Positions 8,528-16,622 of a DNA stretch of 64,000 bases are shown piece after piece. Source of the DNA: Pedobacter paludis (GTDB lineage Bacteria > Bacteroidota > Bacteroidia > Sphingobacteriales > Sphingobacteriaceae). The stretch spans positions 762,866-826,865 of the forward strand of contig NZ_QGNY01000002.1 in the NCBI RefSeq assembly GCF_003173575.1, in the 5' to 3' direction. Position 1 is the stretch's first letter; every line of letters starts with the position of its first letter. The notes beneath the pieces were generated by a model. That model did not search any database. It saw nothing but the letters and a program-made list of their open reading frames with translations, and had not been told where the DNA came from. The translations under genes and the position numbers were made by a program.

Positions 8528-8557
8528 CAAATATAGATATTATTTTAAACTTTCAAA
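8528..8557 (-). promoter_or_regulatory. Promoter of the GbsR/MarR gene
   Basis: Read on the - strand, TTTG (8557-8554) and TATATTTG (8535-8528) are 18 bases apart. The ATG follows within 4 bases of the box, so the transcript is probably almost leaderless. The promoter overlaps the candidate operator. Confidence 0.6.
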
Positions 8558-8569
8558 ACTTATTGAAAC
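8550..8569. promoter_or_regulatory. Candidate autoregulatory operator of the GbsR/MarR gene
   Basis: CTTTCA (8550-8555), an 8-base spacer and TGAAAC (8564-8569) form an inverted repeat preceded by TTTTAAA. It has the same half-sites and spacing as 7935-7954 and covers the -33 box, which fits repression. Confidence 0.55.
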
Positions 8570-8574
8570 TTTAT

Positions 8575-9657
8575 TTATTTTGAAAATAGGATTTGATCAA
8601 TGATGGTTTGCCAGTTTTTAGCCTTTTGATCTATTGATGATAGAACTGCAATTTGTGTAGGATCGAAATAAATGGATAGTTTAATCACAGGCAAAGCTAA
8701 AGTTGGTTTAAACATGGTGCCTGGCGCAAAGCCTGGTTCGTTATTTTTAGCTCGATCTCGATCAAACTTAACGGTGGTGTTTACATACTCTTCATGTTGT
8801 TTTTCTCCCTTGATATAGGGCAACAGCCAATTAACCGATTTTTGAATTGATGAACCTTTTGGCGATTCGTATGTGTAAAAATTTATTCCTTTTGCTCTGT
8901 CGATTATGATTGCCAATCTTAACATGGGCTCTAAATCATAAACGTGGTAATGCATGGCATCACGTTGTTTAAAATCTATACTTGTTCCATCAGCATTTAA
9001 ATTAACGTTGATTTGTGTTTTCAGATTTTCAATCGCCCAATTGATGAATTCTTGATCATTTAAGGCGAAACCAATTTCGCCAACAATTTTTAATCTATGC
9101 GAATTCCAGTTATTGGTTGCTGTTCCTCGTCCTGCAACCATTCTTTTACTGTTTATTTCTGCTAGTGCGGTGGCAGAAAGCCAATTATCTATTAATTTTT
9201 TATCGGTTGGTGTAAGCTCGCTTTTAGTCAAATCATAAGCTTCTATAGCATCATCCAAATTTGTATCATCAATAGGATCGCCATTAGGCTGATTGATTTT
9301 AGACCATGCCTTCAAAAATTCTGCACATTTGCTTAAACATTCTTTATTTCCACTTAAACGATATTCGAGTGCCAGTGCAAACATCTTGCTCATATCTTTT
9401 AAAGCAAGGGATGTCTTTTCCTTTTTAGGATTTCCCTTTAATAAACCTTCGGTACGGATGGTATCGATGGGATTTGGTTGCTCATCAAGATATTTTAAAG
9501 TAGATTTTTGAAACCCTATGTAAAGTTTTTTGGTCTCTAGATCTTTTGTAATCAATGTTTTCAGCTTCGTAATTTCTTGGGGATTTAAGCTTACAATCTG
9601 AGAAAACGACGACAGCGATAAACTAGAAATGGCTATTGTTATTAGAAACTTTCTCAT
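8575..9657 (-). CDS. Secreted alginate lyase family protein (PL5-like)
   Basis: The 360-residue product has a signal peptide, MRKFLITIAISSLSLSSFSQ. The body is helix-rich with the Alginate_lyase (PF05426) pattern, including NNWNSHRLKIVGEIG near residues 182-196. The Asn-Asn-x-Asn-x-His arrangement recalls the catalytic Asn/His of PL5 enzymes. DAMHYHVYDLEPML near 236 is a second conserved block. It probably cleaves a uronic-acid-containing polysaccharide in the periplasm. No other polysaccharide-utilisation gene (SusC/D, other lyases) is adjacent, so the substrate cannot be inferred from context. It ends 50 bases before the regulator gene. Confidence 0.8.
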   Translation of the reverse strand: MRKFLITIAISSLSLSSFSQIVSLNPQEITKLKTLITKDLETKKLYIGFQKSTLKYLDEQPNPIDTIRTEGLLKGNPKKEKTSLALKDMSKMFALALEYRLSGNKECLSKCAEFLKAWSKINQPNGDPIDDTNLDDAIEAYDLTKSELTPTDKKLIDNWLSATALAEINSKRMVAGRGTATNNWNSHRLKIVGEIGFALNDQEFINWAIENLKTQINVNLNADGTSIDFKQRDAMHYHVYDLEPMLRLAIIIDRAKGINFYTYESPKGSSIQKSVNWLLPYIKGEKQHEEYVNTTVKFDRDRAKNNEPGFAPGTMFKPTLALPVIKLSIYFDPTQIAVLSSIDQKAKNWQTIIDQILFSK

Positions 9658-9751
9658 AATAAAACAGTTGAATAAGGAATCGTTTACACAAATCTAATTT
9701 ATTTATTACCGAAGCATTTAATTTATTCCTTTTTTATCCCGCTCAATTTTT

Positions 9752-9759
9752 TATTTTTG
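9752..9759 (+). promoter_or_regulatory. -7 promoter box TATTTTTG before the YfhO gene
   Basis: It matches TAnnTTTG and lies 28 bases before the ATG at 9788. A T-rich stretch, but no clear TTG, is found at the -33 position. Confidence 0.4.
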
Positions 9760-9787
9760 ACGTTCGTTTAAACTTAAACAAACCTTA

Positions 9788-12283
9788 ATGAATAACTGGT
9801 TTAATAAAAATGGCATTCATTTAGCCATCATTGCATTTTTTGTAGTCATTTGTTTTGCCTACTTCAGTCCTGTTTTACAGGGTAAAGCGCCACAACAAGG
9901 CGATGTGTTGCAGGCAAAAGCCATGCAGAAAGAGATTATGGATATTAAAGCAACCGGACAAAAAGGCCCACTTTGGACCAATCAGATGTTCGGAGGTATG
10001 CCAGCCTATCAAATCTGGGTGCAGTATCCTTTAAACATTACAACCTACGGCATCGATATAATTAAGGGTGTTTTCCCAGATCCTGTTGGTACCGTTTTAT
10101 TATATTTATTAGGTGCATATCTATTATTCTGTGTACTCAAAATAAATCCGTGGCTCGCTGCCGCAGGCGCTATAGCTTTTGCATTTACATCGTATAATTT
10201 TATAATTATAGCTGCGGGCCATAGCAATAAGGCGCTTGCAATTGGGTTTTTTGCGCCAATTTTAGCGGGAATAATTCTTACATTAAGGGGAAGATATCTG
10301 GTTGGAGCAAGTTTAACGGCTTTGTTTATGGCTTTGGAGATTCGTTCGAACCATATCCAAATGACGTATTACCTATTTATTGCCTTATTTATTTTTTCCT
10401 GCATTGAGCTATATCACGCTTATAAAGCAAAGCAATTACAGGCATTTGGAAAAGCAGTGGCTTACGTAATCGCAGGTCTTTTCCTGGCTGTGTTGGTAAA
10501 TGCAGGTACTTTGTGGACAACCTACGAATACGGTAAAGAAACCATCCGGGGTAAATCTAACTTAACTACCGATAAAGCTGAACCAGCGACTGGTTTGGAT
10601 AAAGCTTATGCCTACCAATGGAGCCAGGGTGTTGGTGAGAGTTTTACGTTTCTAATCCCGAATTTATATGGTGGTGCAACCAGCATTGATGAATTGGTTA
10701 AACCAGAAAGCAATACGTATAAAGCGATAGAAAAAAATCTTGCAGGCGTAGATCCTCGTCAGGCTATTGGATATTTTGCTCAAAATTTAGGCGCACAACA
10801 ATATTGGGGAGATAAACCGGGCACTTCTGGCCCTTATTATTTTGGAGCCATTATCTGTTTACTTTTTGTATTCGGTTTATTTATAGTAAAACACCGTTGG
10901 AAATGGTGGATTTTAGGAACTAGTATTTTATTGTTACTCCTTTCATTCGGATCTAACTTCCCATACATTTCTGATATTTTCTTCAATTACCTACCGGGAT
11001 ATAATAAATTTAGAGCAGTAGAATCTATTCTTGCTGTTTTGGGTTTATTGGTTCCTTTCTTGGCTATTCTTGCTATTCAAGAAGCGCAGGAAGGCAAGTA
11101 TGATCAAAAATATTTAGTACAAAGATTAACTTGGTCTGCAGGGATAACAGGCGGTTTTGCCTTAATCATAGCAATTATTCCAACTGCTTTCTTCAGCTTC
11201 ACAACTTCTAATCAAGCACAGATTGTAGATGCTTTAACACAGACTTTGCAGAATAATAGGGGTGCGGCAGAGCAGATTAGCAACGCCTTAATTTCTGATC
11301 GTGTTGCTTTGGCCCGTGCCGATGCATTGCGCACATTATTATTCTTGGCAATTGGTTTTGGAATTACATGGGCTTTCATCACGAAAAAACTTGGCTTACA
11401 ACTTGCCTTTGGGTTGTTGGCATTTGCAATTTTAATTGATATGTGGCAGGTTGACCGTCGTTATTTGAGTAATCAAAACTTCGTAAACAAATCAGAGCTC
11501 GAAAATCATTATCAGCCAAGAGATGTGGATAATTTCATTTCTGCGGATAAAGACCCAAATTTCAGGGTTTTCGATTTATCGTTAGGCGATCCATTTAAAA
11601 GTGCAGAAACCTCTTACTTCCATAAAACTGTAGGTGGTTTCCATTCGGCAAGGTTAAAACGTTTTCAAGAATTGGTTGACAATCAGTTAACCAAAAGCAT
11701 CAATCAGGATGTTTTGGATATGTTGAATACAAAATACATCATCACTCAGGATCAACAAAACGGATCGTACAAAATGCAACGCAATGCCACGGCATGTGGT
11801 AATGCCTGGTTTGTTCAAAGTGTTCAGTTTGCTAAAAATTCTGATGAGGAAATGAAGGCAATTAGCAGTTTCGATGCCAAGAAAGAGGCCATTGTAGATG
11901 AGAGTTATAAAAGCTTAATTGATACCAAACGTCTTGGTACAGGTGTGGAAGGTTTTATTAAATTAACAACCTATACTCCTGATCATTTGACTTATGATTA
12001 TTCTACCGCGAAAGATGCGATTGCAGTTTTCTCTGAAATTTACTACAATAAAGGCTGGAAAATGTATATCGATGGGGTAGAAAAACCATATTTCAGAGCG
12101 GATTATGTTTTACGTGCAGCTCAACTTGAGGCTGGAAATCACAAACTGGAATTTATTTTCCATCCTACGTCATACTATGCAGGAGAGAAAATCTCTTTGG
12201 CCGGATCAATTGTATTATTGGCGGGATTAGGCTTCGGTTTCTATTCTGAAAATAAGAAGAAGAAAAAAGCAATCAAGGCGTAA
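9788..12283 (+). CDS. YfhO family polytopic membrane protein (GT-C fold)
   Basis: The 831-residue protein has about a dozen hydrophobic segments spread over residues 10-550, then a soluble C-terminal domain and a last membrane helix near 800. The first periplasmic loop carries QGDVLQAKAMQKEI and WTNQMFGGMPAYQI, the conserved YfhO start, whose acidic residue is expected to be catalytic in GT-C enzymes. YfhO proteins are linked to glycosylation of lipoteichoic acid or cell-surface glycans in other bacteria; the Bacteroidota substrate is unknown. It ends in a Lys-rich cytoplasmic tail and is followed by a strong terminator, so it is probably monocistronic. Confidence 0.85.
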   Translation: MNNWFNKNGIHLAIIAFFVVICFAYFSPVLQGKAPQQGDVLQAKAMQKEIMDIKATGQKGPLWTNQMFGGMPAYQIWVQYPLNITTYGIDIIKGVFPDPVGTVLLYLLGAYLLFCVLKINPWLAAAGAIAFAFTSYNFIIIAAGHSNKALAIGFFAPILAGIILTLRGRYLVGASLTALFMALEIRSNHIQMTYYLFIALFIFSCIELYHAYKAKQLQAFGKAVAYVIAGLFLAVLVNAGTLWTTYEYGKETIRGKSNLTTDKAEPATGLDKAYAYQWSQGVGESFTFLIPNLYGGATSIDELVKPESNTYKAIEKNLAGVDPRQAIGYFAQNLGAQQYWGDKPGTSGPYYFGAIICLLFVFGLFIVKHRWKWWILGTSILLLLLSFGSNFPYISDIFFNYLPGYNKFRAVESILAVLGLLVPFLAILAIQEAQEGKYDQKYLVQRLTWSAGITGGFALIIAIIPTAFFSFTTSNQAQIVDALTQTLQNNRGAAEQISNALISDRVALARADALRTLLFLAIGFGITWAFITKKLGLQLAFGLLAFAILIDMWQVDRRYLSNQNFVNKSELENHYQPRDVDNFISADKDPNFRVFDLSLGDPFKSAETSYFHKTVGGFHSARLKRFQELVDNQLTKSINQDVLDMLNTKYIITQDQQNGSYKMQRNATACGNAWFVQSVQFAKNSDEEMKAISSFDAKKEAIVDESYKSLIDTKRLGTGVEGFIKLTTYTPDHLTYDYSTAKDAIAVFSEIYYNKGWKMYIDGVEKPYFRADYVLRAAQLEAGNHKLEFIFHPTSYYAGEKISLAGSIVLLAGLGFGFYSENKKKKKAIKA

Positions 12284-12307
12284 TTCAGAATTATTGATTT
12301 TTTAAGG

Positions 12308-12338
12308 GCTCGGATTTAAATAATCCGAGCTTTTTTTT
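12308..12338 (+). terminator. Rho-independent terminator after YfhO
   Basis: GCTCGGATT pairs perfectly with AATCCGAGC around a short A/T loop, followed by eight T residues. Confidence 0.9.
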
Positions 12339-12467
12339 GTTTAAATTCTGTATGCAATGTCACCAAATTATAGGTTTTAACATCTTTTGGCTATTGTGAC
12401 AAAAGTTTAACAACTACTTAACAATCAGGTAATTTAATTGGCTCTATCTTTGTTAAAACTTACGGAT

Positions 12468-12563
12468 ATGCTACAGTCTTTTTTTGCCATCTGTTTATTA
12501 GTTATTGTTCTGTATTTCTTTAGCCCGTTCGATTTAACCGTCGATGAGGAAGAGGATATTTAG
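12468..12563 (+). CDS. Candidate 31-residue single-pass membrane microprotein
   Basis: The frame ATG to TAG encodes MLQSFFAICLLVIVLYFF followed by SPFDLTVDEEEDI: one membrane helix and a short acidic tail. A TATCTTTG promoter box lies at 12445-12452, 15 bases before the ATG, in an otherwise empty gap after a terminator. The combination of promoter box, plausible membrane helix and charged tail is why I list it. There is no homology evidence, and chance cannot be excluded. Confidence 0.45.
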   Translation: MLQSFFAICLLVIVLYFFSPFDLTVDEEEDI

Positions 12564-12634
12564 TTCAAATTCTATATTTCTAAACTGCTTTACTCAAGCG
12601 GTATCAAATTCTCTCCCCCCTAAAATTTTCTGTT

Positions 12635-13489
12635 ATGGATAAAAGATATGTTGATGTAGTCGTAATTTCCGACGTGCATTTGGGTACCTATGGATGCCAC
12701 GCAAAAGAACTTTTAAAATATTTAAAAAGCATCAAGCCCAAAAGGCTCATACTGAATGGCGATATCATTGATATTTGGCAGTTTAGTAAAAGCTATTGGC
12801 CAGAATCGCATATGAAAGTAATTCGCAAACTGATGAAATTTGTTTCTGAAGGCGTAGAAGTTCATTATTTAACCGGAAACCATGATGAAATGCTGAGGAA
12901 ATTTGATGGGATGGAAATGGGCTCTTTTCACCTTCAAAATAAACTCATTTTAGAACTGGATGGCAAAAAAGCGTGGTTCTTTCATGGAGATGTTTTTGAT
13001 GTAACCATGCAACATTCCAAGTGGTTGGCCAAACTCGGTGCAGTAGGCTATGATACATTAATTCTGATTAACAGCTTTGTAAACTGGGTATTAAATGCTG
13101 TTGGAAAGGAGAAAATGAGTTTCTCAAAAAAAATCAAAGCCAAATTTAAGGATGCGGTTAAGTTCATCAATAGTTTTGAACAAACCGCTGCAGAACTGGC
13201 CATTGAAAAGGGATACGAATATGTTATTTGTGGACATATCCATCAGGCAGAAAAGAGAGAAATCACATCTGATGCTGGTATGGTTACTTATTTAAACAGT
13301 GGAGACTGGGTTGAAAGTTTAACCGCTTTGGAGTACAACGATCAACAATGGGAAGTATTTAAATATGATCATAAGGATTTTGTGAAGGATGAAATGGATG
13401 ACGGAATTTTATCTGATGCTGAAGATTTAAAAAGCAAACTCGATATAAATTTACTTTTACAAAATATTAAATATGAAATTGCCCAATAA
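12635..13489 (+). CDS. Metallophosphoesterase, LpxH-like UDP-2,3-diacylglucosamine diphosphatase family
   Basis: The protein has 284 residues and the full calcineurin-like metal-binding set: SDVHLG at 13-18, NGDIID near 42-47, TGNHDE near 82-87, FHGDVFD near 115 and CGHIHQ near 201-206. The spacing resembles the LpxH family of lipid A synthesis, which hydrolyses UDP-diacyl-GlcN to lipid X. Bacteroidota often encode more than one LpxH-like protein, so the exact substrate is uncertain. It lies 20 bases upstream of a glycosyltransferase gene, consistent with a two-gene envelope operon. Confidence 0.8.
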   Translation: MDKRYVDVVVISDVHLGTYGCHAKELLKYLKSIKPKRLILNGDIIDIWQFSKSYWPESHMKVIRKLMKFVSEGVEVHYLTGNHDEMLRKFDGMEMGSFHLQNKLILELDGKKAWFFHGDVFDVTMQHSKWLAKLGAVGYDTLILINSFVNWVLNAVGKEKMSFSKKIKAKFKDAVKFINSFEQTAAELAIEKGYEYVICGHIHQAEKREITSDAGMVTYLNSGDWVESLTALEYNDQQWEVFKYDHKDFVKDEMDDGILSDAEDLKSKLDINLLLQNIKYEIAQ

Positions 13490-13509
13490 TTTTAGATATT
13501 CGGGCATAA

Positions 13510-14502
13510 ATGAAGATACTTTACGCAATACAAGGCACAGGCAATGGTCACGTAAGCAGGGCAAGAGAAATTATTCCCTTGCTCCAAAAATATGGTGAAC
13601 TTGATATTTTAATCAGCGGAACGCAGGCAGATGTTAAACTAAGTCAGCCGATAAAATATCAGTTGCACGGTTTCAGTTTTATCTTCGGTAAAAAGGGTGG
13701 GGTAGATCATTTTAAAACCTGGTTGAGCATGAATCTTTTCCGTTTTAGAAAAGATATGAAACAGCTGCCACTTAAAGAGTACGATTTAATTGTAAACGAT
13801 TTTGAACCAGTAAGCGCCTGGGCTTGTAAACTGCAGGGCATTCCCTGTGTTTCGTTAAGTCATCAGGCCGCATTTAAATCCAAAAAAGTTCCGCGTCCAA
13901 AAACTATAGATTGGGGCAAAGTTATCTTGAGCCATTACGCACCAACAACACACCATATCGGTTTTCATTTTGACCGCTACGATAGTTTTATTCATACACC
14001 AGTAATTAGAACCGAGATTCGCCAATTGGAAAGCAAGAATTTAGGACATTACACGGTATATCTTCCAGCGATAGATGATAAAAGGTTGGTAAAAATACTC
14101 TCGCAGGTGCCTAACGTAGAATGGCAGGTTTTTTCTAAACATAATAAAGAAAGCTATAGAGAAGGCAACGTACTCGTTGAGCCTGTTAATAACGAAAAGT
14201 TTAATTTAAGTCTATCAACCTGTGAAGGTTTGTTTACGGGTGGTGGTTTTGAAGGCCCAGCCGAAGCACTCTATCTTGGCAAAAAATTATTGGTTGCGCC
14301 AATGCGTTTCCAGTTTGAGCAACAATGTAATGCTTATGCCTTAAAGCAGTTTGGCCTGCCTGTAATCTGGGGAAGCAATAAAAAGTGGATTCCGATTATT
14401 AAGGATTGGGTAGAAAAACCACAAACGCATACTTTCGATTTTCCTGATGAAACGGCGCAGATTATTGATGATATGGTGAAAAAGTACGCTAGGAAATCTT
14501 AA
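13510..14502 (+). CDS. GT-B fold glycosyltransferase (MurG/UDP-glucuronosyltransferase-like)
   Basis: The 330-residue protein opens with MKILYAIQGTGNGHVSRARE, the glycine-rich GxGxGH loop of MurG-type enzymes. The C-terminal half has GLFTGGGFEGPAEALYLGKK and APMRFQFEQQCNAYAL, the donor-binding region in which a Gly-Gly-x-x-x-x-x-E patch and a Gln contact the nucleotide sugar. No signal peptide or membrane helix is evident, so it probably acts at the inner face of the membrane. Linkage to the LpxH-like gene suggests envelope lipid glycosylation; donor and acceptor are unknown. Confidence 0.8.
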   Translation: MKILYAIQGTGNGHVSRAREIIPLLQKYGELDILISGTQADVKLSQPIKYQLHGFSFIFGKKGGVDHFKTWLSMNLFRFRKDMKQLPLKEYDLIVNDFEPVSAWACKLQGIPCVSLSHQAAFKSKKVPRPKTIDWGKVILSHYAPTTHHIGFHFDRYDSFIHTPVIRTEIRQLESKNLGHYTVYLPAIDDKRLVKILSQVPNVEWQVFSKHNKESYREGNVLVEPVNNEKFNLSLSTCEGLFTGGGFEGPAEALYLGKKLLVAPMRFQFEQQCNAYALKQFGLPVIWGSNKKWIPIIKDWVEKPQTHTFDFPDETAQIIDDMVKKYARKS

Positions 14503-14525
14503 TTCTAGGCTCTTTATCAACTTTC

Positions 14526-14691
14526 GCTATACGAGATGTCATTTCGCTGTTCGAGATGTTAGCATAGCGCATCTCGTACTTTGGATAATGATGGATTTCG
14601 AAGCCATCTATCAACTTGCCTAGGTTTAGAAAACTTGTGCTGGTCGAGATTTACAATCTCGTCCTAATTGAACTGCGGATTTGAAATCCGC
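14526..14691. repeat. Cluster of short palindromic (REP-like) repeats
   Basis: This gene-free gap holds several inverted repeats: ACGAGATG with CATCTCGT and CGCTAT with ATAGCG (14526-14580), CGAGATT-TAC-AATCTCG (14645-14661) and GCGGATTT-G-AAATCCGC (14675-14691). The last two are perfect. The TCGAGAT and TTTCGCT words recur in the elements at 5.6 kb and 28 kb, which suggests a dispersed family. Confidence 0.6.
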
Positions 14692-14769
14692 CAATAAGAA
14701 AAGTTTAGTCTTTCAGCTTTCCTCGTACTCTTAAATTATTTTCTTTACTTTGCCTAACTATCAATAGGA

Positions 14770-15750
14770 ATGATTAATCAGTTTAGAAAGTTAAATCCAG
14801 TTAACCTTATTTTTTTACTTGCATATGCATTTTTTATGCGTGCAGTTATATTTTACAGGGTTCCAAATCATTTAAACTTCGATTTTTTAGAGCCTTTTGC
14901 CCGGCCGTTAATCAATATAGATTTCTCAAATGCCTTTACTCCGATAACCAATATTTTCATCGCAACCGTATTGGTTTACATCCAGGCACTTATTTTCAAT
15001 AGAATAATAAATAACCACAATCTTTTGGCCAAACCAAGCTTTTTGCCGGGTTTAATGTATATCGCCGGAACAAGTTTGTTTTTGGATTTTATGGTTTTAA
15101 GTCCGGCATTAATTAGTAATTTCTTGCTGATTTGGGTAATTGACAAGTTTTTAAAACTGTCAAAAAGCGCAAACTCTATTACCACTGTTTTCGATATCGG
15201 AATGATCATTGCCCTTGGCACCCTGATCTATTTCCCCTTCATGGCAATGCTGGTTATGATTTTTCTGGCTTTGCTCTTATTCCGTTCTTTTAACTGGAGA
15301 GAATGGATTGCAGGCTTGGTCGGATTTGTTACCGTATTCTTTTTCATTGCGGTATATTATTATTGGAATAATAATTTGGATTCTTTTTATCAAATATGGG
15401 AACCATTGGGCAATAAGTTCCCGGCCGTTTTTAAAATAAATTATAATGATTATCTGGTGCTTATTCCAGTAGCTGTAATTATCATATTGGCATCCTTACA
15501 ACTCCGGGAGAATTTTTTTAGGAGTTTTATCAGTACTCGAAAAGGATTTCAATTGTTGTTTTTTATGTTTTTGGTTGCTGGTGCAAGCTTCTATCTAAAA
15601 CCGAACTTCAGTATCTGGCACTTTCTGCTTTGTGTACCGCCTGGTGCCGTACTTTTAGCCTACTATTTTAGCAATGCAAAAAAACGGTGGTTTTACGAAA
15701 CCCTGTTTCTTTTATTTGTGCTTTCGGTGCAGTACTTTCTGTTTGTTTAA
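14770..15750 (+). CDS. DUF6427 family polytopic membrane protein
   Basis: The 326-residue protein is almost entirely hydrophobic, with roughly 8-10 predicted membrane helices. The opening, MINQFRKLNPVNLIFLLAYA, and the internal NIFIATVLVYIQALIFNRIINNHN and LPGLMYI segments fit DUF6427, a Bacteroidota-specific family of unknown function. A TTTACTTTGCC promoter-like stretch lies about 20 bases before the start. It precedes coaX but is separated from it by its own gap and a new promoter box, so co-transcription is not required. Confidence 0.65.
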   Translation: MINQFRKLNPVNLIFLLAYAFFMRAVIFYRVPNHLNFDFLEPFARPLINIDFSNAFTPITNIFIATVLVYIQALIFNRIINNHNLLAKPSFLPGLMYIAGTSLFLDFMVLSPALISNFLLIWVIDKFLKLSKSANSITTVFDIGMIIALGTLIYFPFMAMLVMIFLALLLFRSFNWREWIAGLVGFVTVFFFIAVYYYWNNNLDSFYQIWEPLGNKFPAVFKINYNDYLVLIPVAVIIILASLQLRENFFRSFISTRKGFQLLFFMFLVAGASFYLKPNFSIWHFLLCVPPGAVLLAYYFSNAKKRWFYETLFLLFVLSVQYFLFV

Positions 15751-15793
15751 CCTTTTTTAACAAAATACTAGAACGAAACTTGCTAAAGATTAA

Positions 15794-15801
15794 TAGCTTT
15801 G
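15794..15801 (+). promoter_or_regulatory. -7 promoter box TAGCTTTG before coaX
   Basis: It is an exact TAnnTTTG match 93 bases before coaX and 5 bases before a 26-codon leader frame. No TTG is found at the usual spacing. Confidence 0.4.
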
Positions 15802-15805
15802 TGCC

Positions 15806-15886
15806 ATGAAGTTTGGGTTAATGGCCTTTTCGAAAGATTTGCAATTGATTTTAATGAATATTTCGTTACCAAAAGAGAATGTTTAA
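15806..15886 (+). CDS. Candidate 26-residue leader ORF abutting coaX
   Basis: The frame MKFGLMAFSKDLQLILMN plus eight residues ends in TAA, and the coaX ATG begins on the very next base (TAAATG). It begins close to the predicted transcription start. Such an arrangement would couple its translation to coaX. There is no family match and it may be chance. Confidence 0.3.
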   Translation: MKFGLMAFSKDLQLILMNISLPKENV

Positions 15887-16621
15887 ATGATAAGATTAAG
15901 CATTGATATTGGCAATTCTTCTACAAAACTTGCAGTTTTTGCAGGTTCTGAAATCGTGTATCATCAACGTTTAGAGACTATTGATGTTAATGATCTGGCC
16001 TATTTGGTAGAAAAGTATTCGCCACAGAAATCTATCATTAGTACGGTAAAGCAAGAAGTTGATTTATTAGAACGCTTCTTAAACCAGCATACAACTTATA
16101 CCCGATTTTCGACGTTATTGACAAAAGGGATACAGAATAAATATAAAACACCCACTACATTAGGATTAGATAGATGGGCAGCGGTTTTGGGCGCAAACGC
16201 ATTGTTTCCGCATATAGCCTGTTTGGTTATTGATGCTGGCACCTGCATAACTTACGATTTATTAACCAGCAAAGGAGAATATTTTGGTGGGAGTATTAGT
16301 CCGGGGATTGCAATGCGATTTAAAGCCGTGCACGAGTTTACCGGCCGGTTGCCCTTGGTAAATTGGGATATTGAAGCTGAAATTCCAGATGGAACGGATA
16401 CACAAACCGCTATAAAAAATGGCGTTTTGCAGGGAATTATAAATGAAACTGAAGGCTTTATTGCCTTAAATAATAAGAAAGAAAGCACTTTAAAGGTGAT
16501 TATTACGGGTGGCGATGCTAATTTTTTGTATAAGCAATTACAAAACAGCATCTTTGCGCCTCAAATTAGTAAAGATCCCTATTTAGTATTAAAAGGATTA
16601 AATGAAGCTATTGCAGATTAA
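15887..16621 (+). CDS. coaX: Type III pantothenate kinase
   Basis: CoaX phosphorylates pantothenate in the first step of coenzyme A synthesis; type III enzymes resist feedback by CoA and need a monovalent cation. The 244-residue length is usual. The ASKHA-type phosphate loop SIDIGNSSTKL is at residues 5-15. GLDRWAAVLGA lies near 98, VIDAGTCITYDLL near 114-126 with the catalytic Asp, and GGSISPGIAMRFKAVHEFTGRLP near 130-155. The following outer-membrane gene starts 1 base after its stop, so the genes are co-transcribed, as is common in Bacteroidota. Confidence 0.96.
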   Translation: MIRLSIDIGNSSTKLAVFAGSEIVYHQRLETIDVNDLAYLVEKYSPQKSIISTVKQEVDLLERFLNQHTTYTRFSTLLTKGIQNKYKTPTTLGLDRWAAVLGANALFPHIACLVIDAGTCITYDLLTSKGEYFGGSISPGIAMRFKAVHEFTGRLPLVNWDIEAEIPDGTDTQTAIKNGVLQGIINETEGFIALNNKKESTLKVIITGGDANFLYKQLQNSIFAPQISKDPYLVLKGLNEAIAD

Positions 16622-16622
16622 A

